A program made the translations under genes and the position numbers. Shown one piece after another: positions 15,478 through 24,100 of a DNA stretch of 24,720 nt (the first letter of the stretch is position 1; each line of letters starts with the position of its first letter). The notes under the pieces are model-generated. The model ran no database searches, was not told where the DNA came from, and saw only the letters and a list, made by a program, of their open reading frames with translations. The stretch lies in contig DHGD01000128.1 in assembly GCA_002402575.1 (NCBI GenBank), positions 1 to 24,720 on the forward strand, given 5' to 3'. The stretch is from Syntrophomonas sp. UBA4807 (lineage in GTDB: Bacteria; Bacillota; Syntrophomonadia; Syntrophomonadales; Syntrophomonadaceae).

Positions 15478-16716
15478 ATGCCGGAACGCAGGGTAGCAAT
15501 AACCGGTTTGGGGGTGGTATCTCCGGTCGGCAGTGACAAAAACGAGTTCTGGAGCAACCTCTTGGCAGGGAAAAGCGGCATTGGTCTGATTGACCGTTTC
15601 GACGTCAGCCAGTACCCCACTAAGATAGCCGCTCAAGTGCCGGATTTTGACGTGCAAAAGTATATCCCTCGCAAAGATGCGCGGCGTATGGATCGCTTCG
15701 TTCAATACGCCTGTGCTGCCGCTAAACAGGCGGTTGAGGATGCGGGGCTGGATTTTTCGATAGTGGATAGGCGACGTGTGGGGGTATGGATCGGGTCTGG
15801 CATCGGAGGCATCGAAACCCTGGAGCAGCAGCACAGTATGCTGCTCAAACGCGGTGCTTCAGGGGTGAACCCCTTTTTCATCCCCATGATGATTGCCAAT
15901 ATGGCTGCGGGGCAGGTATCGATCCTATTTGGAGTGCACGGTCCTAACGGCTGTACCGTGACGGCGTGCGCCTCGGGAACCAATTCCCTGGGTGAGGCCC
16001 TGGGATTTATCCGCCGGGGTGAAGCCGAAGTCATGATTGCCGGAGGGGCGGAGGCCGCCATCACTCCCATCTCCATCGCGGGATTCTGTGCGGCCAAGGC
16101 TTTATCCACCCGCAATGACGAACCTGACAAGGCCTGCCGGCCTTTCGACGCCGACCGGGGCGGTTTTGTCATGGGCGAAGGCTCGGGGATATTGATCCTG
16201 GAGGAAATGGAGCATGCCAAAAGGCGCGGCGTCCATATATATGCGGAATTAATCGGCTATGGAGCCAGTGGGGATGCGGTGCACGTGGTGCAGCCTGACC
16301 CGGAAGGGAAAGGCGCCGCCCTGGCCTTTAAAAACGCCCTGGCTGACGCTGGCATTGAGCCGGAACAGGTCGATTATATCAATGCCCATGGCACCGGAAC
16401 CGACCTTAACGATCAAATGGAGACCAAGGCCATCAAAGAGGTATTTGGCCCTCATGCTTACAAGCTCAGTGTAAGCTCTATAAAAGCGGCCACCGGTCAT
16501 ATGCTGGGAGCCGCCGGCGCGGTGGAGTTGATTGCTACTGTCTTGGCCATGCAAAACAACATCATTCCGCCAACCTTGAATCTGGAAAATCCCGATACGG
16601 ATTGCGACCTGGATTACACCCCGCTGGTGTCCAAATCCAGGCGGCTGGCGGTGGCCTTATCCGATTCCCTGGGCTTTGGAGGGCACAATGCGGCCTTGTT
16701 GGTGAGAAAGGTATAG
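15478..16716 (+). CDS. fabF: 3-oxoacyl-ACP synthase II (FabF)
   Basis: FabF extends acyl-ACP by two carbons using malonyl-ACP. The 412-residue protein has the Cys-His-His triad at the usual places: Cys164 in TACASGTNSLGEAL, His304 in NAHGTGTDLND and His341 in ATGHMLGAAGAVE. The length is typical. It begins MPERRVAITGLGVVSPVG; GGGGTGATG lies upstream of the ATG. It is 26 bases after acpP and 4 bases before fabZ. Confidence 0.97.
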   Translation: MPERRVAITGLGVVSPVGSDKNEFWSNLLAGKSGIGLIDRFDVSQYPTKIAAQVPDFDVQKYIPRKDARRMDRFVQYACAAAKQAVEDAGLDFSIVDRRRVGVWIGSGIGGIETLEQQHSMLLKRGASGVNPFFIPMMIANMAAGQVSILFGVHGPNGCTVTACASGTNSLGEALGFIRRGEAEVMIAGGAEAAITPISIAGFCAAKALSTRNDEPDKACRPFDADRGGFVMGEGSGILILEEMEHAKRRGVHIYAELIGYGASGDAVHVVQPDPEGKGAALAFKNALADAGIEPEQVDYINAHGTGTDLNDQMETKAIKEVFGPHAYKLSVSSIKAATGHMLGAAGAVELIATVLAMQNNIIPPTLNLENPDTDCDLDYTPLVSKSRRLAVALSDSLGFGGHNAALLVRKV

Positions 16717-16720
16717 TTTT

Positions 16721-17164
16721 ATGACCGTTAATATGAATGTTGATGAAATCATGAAAATCATTCCCCACCGTTACCCATTTTTGATGGTGGATCGTCTGGT
16801 AGAGCTGGAACCTGGCGTTAAAGCGGTGGGCATTAAAAATCTGACCATAAATGAGCCGTATTTTATCGGCCATTTCCCTGGTCAGCCGGTGATGCCCGGA
16901 GTGCTGATGATCGAAGCCATGGCCCAGGTGGGAGCCTGCGCCTTGTTGTCGCAGCCCGAGCATCAAGGCCAGATAGCTATGTTTGCCGGAGTGGACCGGA
17001 TACGCTTCAAACGCTCCGCTCTCCCCGGCGAGACCCTGCTGATAAGCACGGAGCTGACTGCCATCAAAGGCAGTATCGGCAAGGGCAAAGGCAAGATTAC
17101 CATTGACGGGGAAACTGTATGCAATGGGGAGTTCATGTTTGCGCTGGTGAACAGCCGGAAGTAA
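16721..17164 (+). CDS. fabZ: 3-hydroxyacyl-ACP dehydratase (FabZ)
   Basis: FabZ removes water from 3-hydroxyacyl-ACP to give the trans-2-enoyl form. The 147-residue hotdog-fold protein has IIPHRYPFLMVDR near the N-terminus and the active site helix HFPGQPVMPGVLMIEAMAQ with His51 and Glu65. AAAGG is about 9 bases before the ATG; a second in-frame ATG (residue 5) is possible. No FabA-type isomerase is seen, so any unsaturated fatty acids would need another route. It is 14 bases before accD. Confidence 0.96.
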   Translation: MTVNMNVDEIMKIIPHRYPFLMVDRLVELEPGVKAVGIKNLTINEPYFIGHFPGQPVMPGVLMIEAMAQVGACALLSQPEHQGQIAMFAGVDRIRFKRSALPGETLLISTELTAIKGSIGKGKGKITIDGETVCNGEFMFALVNSRK

Positions 17165-17178
17165 ACCGGAGGGAAAAA

Positions 17179-18033
17179 ATGCTAAAACGTTCATTTGGAA
17201 AAACCAAATATATTCCTATTCCCCATGATACTCAGCCGTTTCGGCCGCCCAAACCGGGCCAGGCTATTTGCCCGCAATGCAATTCCGGCATCACTGCCGA
17301 GGAGATGCTGGAGAATTACAAGGTCTGCCCGATGTGCAGGCATCATTTTCCCATGTACGCGCCCGAACGGCTGGAGTGGATCGTTGAACCGGGCAGTTTT
17401 CAGGAATTAAACAACGACCTGAGTTCATACAATCCATTGGGGTTTCCGGGCTATGATGACAAATTAGCGGAAGCCCGTGAAAAAACCGGCCTTTCGGAAG
17501 CTATCATCACCGGGCTGGGCCGGGTGCAGGGCTACCAAGCCGTCCTGGGGATAATGGATTCACGATTTCTGATGGGGAGCATGGGCTCGGTGGTAGGGGA
17601 AAGAATATGCCTGGCTGTCGAGAAGGCCATGGAGCTGGAACTGCCCTTTATCAGCTTTGCGGTAGCTGGCGGAGCGCGTATGCAGGAAGGCATGCTCTCG
17701 CTGATGCAGATGGCCAAAACCAGCGCCTCTCTGCAGAGGTTTCATGAAAAGGGACTATTGTATATATCGGTTATGACCCACCCCACTATGGGCGGTGTGC
17801 CGGCCAGTTTTGCCGGCCTGGGAGATATCATCATCGGAGAGCCGGGAGCGCTGATTGGTTTTACCGGCCCGCGAGTCATCGAACAGACCCTGGGGCAGCG
17901 CCTGCCGGAGAATTTTCAGCGGGCGGAATTCCAGTTGGAACACGGCATGCTGGACCTGGTAGTGGACCGCGCCGATATGCGTGTGGTGATCGGGCAGATA
18001 CTGAGTCTTCACCTGGGAGGGAACCATGGTTAA
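17179..18033 (+). CDS. accD: Acetyl-CoA carboxylase carboxyltransferase subunit beta (AccD)
   Basis: AccD with AccA moves the carboxyl group from carboxybiotin to acetyl-CoA to give malonyl-CoA. The 284-residue protein starts at the ATG at 17179 with GGAGGG upstream; the frame from 17119 only overlaps fabZ. It has the N-terminal four-cysteine zinc finger, CPQC and CPMC about 15 residues apart, and the carboxyltransferase core (ESxxFLMGSMGSVVGERI-like, AGGARMQEGMLSLMQMAK, GGVPASFAGLGD, GFTGPRVIEQTL). The length is normal. Its end overlaps accA by 8 bases. Confidence 0.97.
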   Translation: MLKRSFGKTKYIPIPHDTQPFRPPKPGQAICPQCNSGITAEEMLENYKVCPMCRHHFPMYAPERLEWIVEPGSFQELNNDLSSYNPLGFPGYDDKLAEAREKTGLSEAIITGLGRVQGYQAVLGIMDSRFLMGSMGSVVGERICLAVEKAMELELPFISFAVAGGARMQEGMLSLMQMAKTSASLQRFHEKGLLYISVMTHPTMGGVPASFAGLGDIIIGEPGALIGFTGPRVIEQTLGQRLPENFQRAEFQLEHGMLDLVVDRADMRVVIGQILSLHLGGNHG

Positions 18034-18982
18034 AAGACAATTTGATTATGAAAACAATTACGAGAATATACAGGACAAAATCAAGGAATTAGAGGAGCTT
18101 TCTGACAGCCTGGATTTTGACCTCAGCGGGGAAATAAAGTTCTTGGAAAGTAAGTTGCAGGCCCTGAGAGAGGTGAAATATCAGAATCTGACCCCCTGGG
18201 AGAAGGTCCTCCTGGCCCGCCATAGCGAGCGTCCCACCACCATGCAATATCTGGATGGCATATGCGACGAATGGATTGAATTGCATGGCGACCGTCTGTA
18301 CGGCGATGATCAGGCTGTGGTAGGCGGCATCGGCACTTTCAACGGTATGCCGGTTACCGTTCTGGGGCATCAACGCGGTAAAGACACCAACGAGAATATT
18401 AAACGCAATTTTGGTATGCCTCATCCCGAGGGCTACCGTAAAGTGCACCGTTTGCTCAAGCAGGCCGAAAAATTCGGGCGGCCGGTATTGACCTTTATCG
18501 ACACGCAGGGAGCTTACCCCGGCGCGGGGGCGGAAGAGCGCGGGCAGCCGTTCGCCATAGCCCAGGATCTGATGCTGCTGTCAGGCCTAAAGGTGCCTGT
18601 AATATCGACTGTAATCGGTGAAGGAGGCAGCGGGGGGGCTTTGGCTCTGGGAGTGTGCGACCGCCTCATCATGCTCTCCAACTCGGTATTTTCTGTGGCC
18701 TCAGCTGAAACCTGCGCGTCCATTCTTACCAAAGATGTCCACCAGGCTGAGGAGATGGCCGGGAATTTGAAATTGACCGCCCCCGAACTCAAAGAGCTGG
18801 GCATTATCGACGAAATAGTACCTGAGCCGATTGGCGGAGCCCACACCGACCCCGAGCAGACCATCGCTTTAGTCAAAGCGGCTATGGCCAGAAACCTTTA
18901 TGAAGTAATGGAACGGGGAGGCGACCTGGCCGAGCAGCGTTACAGGCGCTTACGGGCTATGGGACGTTTTACCTCAAAATAG
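18026..18982 (+). CDS. accA: Acetyl-CoA carboxylase carboxyltransferase subunit alpha (AccA)
   Basis: AccA is the partner of AccD in the carboxyltransferase heterotetramer. The 318-residue protein has a helical N-terminus with ELEELSDSLD, the LTPWEKVLLARHSERP motif, ELHGDRLYGDD, FIDTQGAYPGAGAEERGQ and GEGGSGGALALG, all usual for AccA, and normal length. The start ATG lies inside the 3' end of accD, so both subunits are probably made in equal amounts by coupled translation. It is the last gene of the operon and is followed by a strong terminator. The biotin carboxylase and carrier genes accC and accB are not in the window. Confidence 0.97.
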   Translation: MVKRQFDYENNYENIQDKIKELEELSDSLDFDLSGEIKFLESKLQALREVKYQNLTPWEKVLLARHSERPTTMQYLDGICDEWIELHGDRLYGDDQAVVGGIGTFNGMPVTVLGHQRGKDTNENIKRNFGMPHPEGYRKVHRLLKQAEKFGRPVLTFIDTQGAYPGAGAEERGQPFAIAQDLMLLSGLKVPVISTVIGEGGSGGALALGVCDRLIMLSNSVFSVASAETCASILTKDVHQAEEMAGNLKLTAPELKELGIIDEIVPEPIGGAHTDPEQTIALVKAAMARNLYEVMERGGDLAEQRYRRLRAMGRFTSK

Positions 18983-18995
18983 GCTGTCAGTGCCA

Positions 18996-19053
18996 GGGGC
19001 GTTATAGCGATTGTGTTCCCCGGGGAACGAAACCGCTATAGCGCCCCTTATTT
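18996..19053 (+). terminator. Long hairpin terminator of the fab-acc operon
   Basis: A 14-bp stem, GGGGCGTTATAGCG (18996-19009) with CGCTATAGCGCCCC (19034-19047), has one G-U pair and is followed by TTATTT. Its 24-base top contains the perfect 14-base palindrome GTTCCCCGGGGAAC (19015-19028), so a second hairpin can form on top of the first. It begins 13 bases after the accA stop. Confidence 0.85.
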
Positions 19054-19181
19054 GCGCGCCGCCTGGTCCCGGGAATTGACGCATTTAAAATGTCCCCTCA
19101 TGTGTCATACTAGAAAAGAATAGGTTTATAATGGATAAGATAACCAATGACAGCGTAACAGACGCGATAAGGAGGATGGAA

Positions 19182-20984
19182 GTGAACCATAGCCCGAAAA
19201 GAGATGAAATAGAGGAAAAATTCAAATGGGAGCTGCGCGATATTTACAGTGATGATGCTGCCTGGGAAGATGATTTCGCCGAGATGAAGCGGGTTCTGGG
19301 TGAAGCCGCCAAGTTACAAGGCCGTTTGGGCCATTCCGGCGCCGAATTGTTAAACGGGTTGAAGCTGCTTGAGTCTTTAGACCGGCTGGGCGAGAAACTG
19401 GTGGTTTACGCCAAAATGCGCCGGGATGAGAATAATGCCGATGACCGTTATCAGGCCTTATATGACCGGGCCGAGGCCCTGATGATTGAGGCGGGCAGCG
19501 TCACTTCTTTCGTGACTCCTGAACTGACTGAGATATCTGAAGCTGCCTTGACCCAATTCATGCAAGACAACGAGGAATTAAGGCTCTACCGGCATATGTT
19601 CGACGAAATCTATCGCCAAAAAGAGCACGTGCTCTCGCCTTCTGAGGAGAAGATCCTCGCCCAGGGCGCCGACCTGGCTCTAGCGGCGGTAAATATCTTT
19701 ACTATGTTAAACAACGCTGACATCAAATTCGGCATGGTCCATGATGAAAACGGACAGGAGGTGGAGCTTACCAAAGGGCGTTACGGCCGTTTCATGGAGA
19801 GCCATGACCGCCGGGTGCGGGAAGAAGCCTTCCATAGCCTATATAATGCGTACGGCAGCCTGGAAAACACTTTGGCCGCTTCCCTTTCATCTAGTGTCAA
19901 AAAAGATGTCTTTTACGCCAAAGTACGCAAATACCCCTCGGCCCGCCATGCATCCCTAAAACAGGATAATGTGGAAGTAGAGGTTTACGACCGGCTGATT
20001 GAATCAGTCCACGGCAAAATGGATGAAATGTATCGCTATTTAAAGCTGCGCCGACAGATCCTGAATGTGGACGAACTGCATATGTATGATATCTATGTGC
20101 CCCTGGTCAGGGAATACCAGGTGGAAGTACCCTATGAAAAAGCCCAGCAGCTGGTTCTGGAGGCATTGCAGCCGCTGGGGGATGAATACCGGGGCATACT
20201 CAAAAGCGGTTTCGGCGGCGGTTGGGTGGATGTCTACGAGAATCAGGGCAAGACCAGCGGGGCTTATTCCTGGGGATGCTATGACACCCACCCCTATGTG
20301 CTGATGAATTATGACAATAAACTCGATGATGTCTTTACCCTGGCGCATGAAATGGGCCATGCCCTGCACAGTTACTATTCCAACCGCTACCAGCCCTATG
20401 TTTATAGCCAGTACCCCATTTTCCTGGCCGAGGTGGCTTCAACCGTCAATGAATCACTGCTCATAGATTACATGCTTAAACGCAGCAACAGCCGCGAGGA
20501 AAGGATTTATCTGATCAACCATTACCTGGAACAGTTCCGCGGTACGGTGTACCGCCAGACCATGTTTGCCGAATTTGAAAAGATTATCCACGATATGGCG
20601 GAACAGGGCCGGCCTCTGACCACCGAGGTCCTGAAAAACCGCTATGTGGAGCTAAACCGGCTCTATTACGGCCCTGAGGTTGTGATGGATGAGGACATCA
20701 AGATGGAATGGGCGCGCATACCCCACTTCTATTCCGCTTTCTATGTGTATAAATACGCTACTGGATTCTCTGCCGCCACAGCCATAAAAGAACAGATTAA
20801 GCAGGAAGGAAGGCCAGCAGTAGAGCGCTATATGGAGTTCCTCAAGGCAGGGGCTTCAGACTATCCGGTGGAAGTGCTGAAAAAGGCCGGGATCGACTTG
20901 ACCTCGCCTCAGCCGGTGCAATCTGCGCTGGAATACTTTGGACGGCTGGTCGCGGAACTGGAAGAGGCGGTGTCTGGTCAATAA
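19182..20984 (+). CDS. pepF: Oligoendopeptidase F (M3 family metallopeptidase)
   Basis: PepF is a cytoplasmic zinc peptidase that cuts oligopeptides, usually of 7-17 residues. The 600-residue protein has an N-terminal all-helical half, then the zinc site HEMGHALHSYYS (His389, Glu390, His393) and the third ligand Glu417 in FLAEVASTVNESLL. The start GTG at 19182 is chosen since AGGAGG lies 6 bases upstream and the protein then begins MNHSPKRDEIEEKFKWEL, as usual for PepF; an ATG at 19131 has no good ribosome binding site. The length agrees with the family. It stands alone between the operon terminator and its own terminator, so it is probably a single-gene unit. Confidence 0.95.
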   Translation: MNHSPKRDEIEEKFKWELRDIYSDDAAWEDDFAEMKRVLGEAAKLQGRLGHSGAELLNGLKLLESLDRLGEKLVVYAKMRRDENNADDRYQALYDRAEALMIEAGSVTSFVTPELTEISEAALTQFMQDNEELRLYRHMFDEIYRQKEHVLSPSEEKILAQGADLALAAVNIFTMLNNADIKFGMVHDENGQEVELTKGRYGRFMESHDRRVREEAFHSLYNAYGSLENTLAASLSSSVKKDVFYAKVRKYPSARHASLKQDNVEVEVYDRLIESVHGKMDEMYRYLKLRRQILNVDELHMYDIYVPLVREYQVEVPYEKAQQLVLEALQPLGDEYRGILKSGFGGGWVDVYENQGKTSGAYSWGCYDTHPYVLMNYDNKLDDVFTLAHEMGHALHSYYSNRYQPYVYSQYPIFLAEVASTVNESLLIDYMLKRSNSREERIYLINHYLEQFRGTVYRQTMFAEFEKIIHDMAEQGRPLTTEVLKNRYVELNRLYYGPEVVMDEDIKMEWARIPHFYSAFYVYKYATGFSAATAIKEQIKQEGRPAVERYMEFLKAGASDYPVEVLKKAGIDLTSPQPVQSALEYFGRLVAELEEAVSGQ

Positions 20985-21020
20985 TCGGCGGTCGCCTGGA
21001 CAGCGCTGCAGGTGTCAGAT

Positions 21021-21046
21021 AACCGGCTCCGGCCGGTTTTATCTTT
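21021..21046 (+). terminator. Intrinsic terminator after pepF
   Basis: AACCGGC (21021-21027), loop TCCG, and GCCGGTT (21032-21038) form a perfect 7-bp stem followed by a T-rich tail (TTATCTTT), 36 bases after the pepF stop. Confidence 0.85.
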
Positions 21047-21130
21047 GCAATATGTTCATATTCGGCTTCCTTATTGCACATAATGATTGCAAGATGCCAA
21101 TTTTTTGTGCATATAAGGAGGAGCCAAACC

Positions 21131-24100
21131 TTGACTCAATTGACTCAAGTGAAATGCGAAGAAGCATTCGATCAAAGCATAGCCGCTGTAATTCCCCGTC
21201 TCAGGGAAATGGGCAGCTATGATCTGGTGATCGGGATAACTTTTCATGAGGATAAAAAACAATTTCTGGCTTTATTGGAATCAGTCGATCAAGTCCTGAC
21301 TTCATGGATAGGCAAACGTCAACTGCTGTTGATGGTGGGGGATCATTCGGCCGCTGAGTTCCTGAACGACATTGCCGAACTTCAGCTCAAGCATGCCCAT
21401 TTGGAGTTCGTCATGCCCGGCCCCTGCAGCGGGCGCGGCTCCAGTATTCGTGCCATCATTGAGATCAGCAAGCGACTGGAGGCCGATCTGATTATTTTCA
21501 GCACCAATATGATCACCCCGCGGGGACCGGGTATCCAGGGAGAATGGCTGGAAAGCCTGCTCAATCCCGTCCAGGGCCCCTATGACATGGTGGTGGGGAG
21601 CATGAGGCGCCATATAGGAGTGGACAGTATCGCCCATATGTTGGCCGCGCCGGTAATAGAAACCTTCTATGGCTTTCGCATGACTGATCCTTTAGGCGGC
21701 ATCTACGCCTTGTCCCACGATCTGGTTGAGGATCTGGCCCATGAAGCCATGTTCTGGGGCGGGCATATAAATGGATATGGCATAGATTTCTGGCTGATTA
21801 CCCGGGCCTTGTGTTGGAATAAGACTATCTGCGAAGTCAGCCTTAACGGAGATGTCAAACCCGCTTCACTGCAAAAACGCAACCAGGTATTCAGAGATAC
21901 GGCGCAAGTTATTTTCGAAGCTGCCAGCCGCGACACTGCTGTCTGGGTACAGGATAAACTGGTGGTCAAAGTGGCTGACATACTGGCCAACACCGATATC
22001 AAACACCCTGACCCCGGGTGCCATAATGCCGATGATCTGCTGGACAGCTTTCATACCGGTTTAAGACAAAACTATGACCTGATGAAGCAACTCTTTGATT
22101 ATGAGCTGGTACAACAGATTATCGGCCTGAACGAGGATAGCTTCAATCTTGACAACCGCCTCTGGGTGAAAGTGCTCACCGAACTGGCCATAGACTATAC
22201 ATTTGAAGAAACCAATCAGGCCCGGGTTATGGACCTGTTAACAGCTTTGTATAATGGCCGGGTGGCCAGCTATGTCCTGCAGATGCAACAGTTTAAAGTC
22301 CTGTATTCGCAGCTGGAAAGCAGCGCACTGGAATATCTCTTGGTCTCCAAAATGGAATCTATCAGGCGGCAGCTGACTGAGGAATTGCGATGCTGCAAAC
22401 CCGATTTTATACGGCGCTGGATGAATAAGCAAGAGCAGGTCAGACCGGCTTTAATCCCTCTGGGATATATGGAATATGTGCCTGGCAAGCCACTGGTGGT
22501 ACCCAAGAAAATCCGTGGCAAAGACGGGCGCATCGTGCAGACCGACAACATCTTCCGCAACCTGCGCAAAAGCTACAATGAGGAATTTGCCGGATTTATA
22601 GGGGATGGGCTGGGCATTCCGGCCCAAGCCAAGGCAAAGGAAATCATCAACGGGGTAGAGCAGTTCATGGAGAGACTGGAACGGGCGGTGGAGGAGGTTA
22701 TGCCCGGCGATCTCAGCAGCAGCGAAGGCGTGGCCGAATTTATCTCCCACCTGGTGGAAGTGGTGGCGATCCAGCCCATGTTTACGGTGCATATAGACAA
22801 GATCAGGGAGATGCTGGTAAGGTTTCCGCCCATCAATCTAATGATCCCCCTGGGTTATTATAAGCCGGAACAAATAATTGACAAAATGGATCCGCGCGAT
22901 GCGGTCACCTTTGCCAATCTCATTGAGGACCGGGCTTACAGCAATCGCGACCTCAACTGGCTGGCGGAGACTCTCAAACCGGAACATTTTGAGTGGGTGC
23001 CCATCAAAATCCTCATTATGCCTGAGGACATACAATTAGGCATTCTGGGACGGGGCAAAATCTCTACCGCCAACCACATCGCCGGACGCATAACAGTCCG
23101 GCCGCAAATGCCCGGCGCAGGCGGCAAATATCCCCGGCTTAGATATCTGACCAGTATTTTGCGCCGCCTGGCGGTGGCGGAACATTACTCCCAGCTGTTT
23201 CAACAAAATGTCGGGGAACGTAAAAATATCGGGGCCAAGCTGCGCAACTGCATGAATATGGACAACAAGGGCGAAGAATTCACGGTGCACAACATCTTTG
23301 AAAACCATCATCACCGCTGTCTGGTGAATAAGATAGAAGCTCTGGCCACCAGACTGGAGGATATGGGAAAAAAAGAATCTGCCCGCTTGTTCCGCCTCAT
23401 GGCTCAGGGTTACGGCTTATCGCAGGTCCTGGAGGAAGGTACCTTTTTGACTTGCACCGCCTGGAGCTGGGCCAGCTACAGTTTTAAGGGCGGTCTTAAA
23501 ATACCCGGCACCTGGACCACCACGGTAGAAAATCGTTGGTTTAACCATGATTTCCTGGAAAACCTCTACCTGGAACTGGGTTATGATCCGGAGAATATCA
23601 TACAGTTGGTATATCGCATGATACTATCCGGAAAGAGCAACCAGAATCTCTTAGACACACTCCTGCCCACCCGGCCCAAGGATGTGACAGTTGTGGTGCA
23701 GGAGACCACCAATCAGCCCAGCAAAAATCTGATCCGTCATCCTGCCAATCCTTTGTTAGAGCCTATTGAAGAACACCCCTGGGAAGCCAAATATGTGCTC
23801 AATCCAGGAGCCTTGCGCTTCGGGGATAAGGTTTACCTGTTTTACCGCGGGGTAGGCTTTGACGGTATTTCTCATATCGGGCTGGCCATCACTGACGGCT
23901 ACAAAGTCCTTGAACGCTTGCCTGAACCGATACTATCGCCCTCTACTCCAGAGGAGCGTATGGGTTGCGAGGACCCGCGTGTGGTGGTGGCGGAGGATAA
24001 AATTGTCATGCTCTACACTGCCTATGACGGCAATCTGGCTCAGATAGCAGCTGCGTCCCTCACCCTAAGAGATTTCCGGTCCGGAAATTATCGGGCCTGG

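Noticed and set aside
16562..17194. 210-residue minus-strand frame over fabF/fabZ
   Set aside because: Shadow of fabZ and the fabF 3' end; both real genes have complete active sites.
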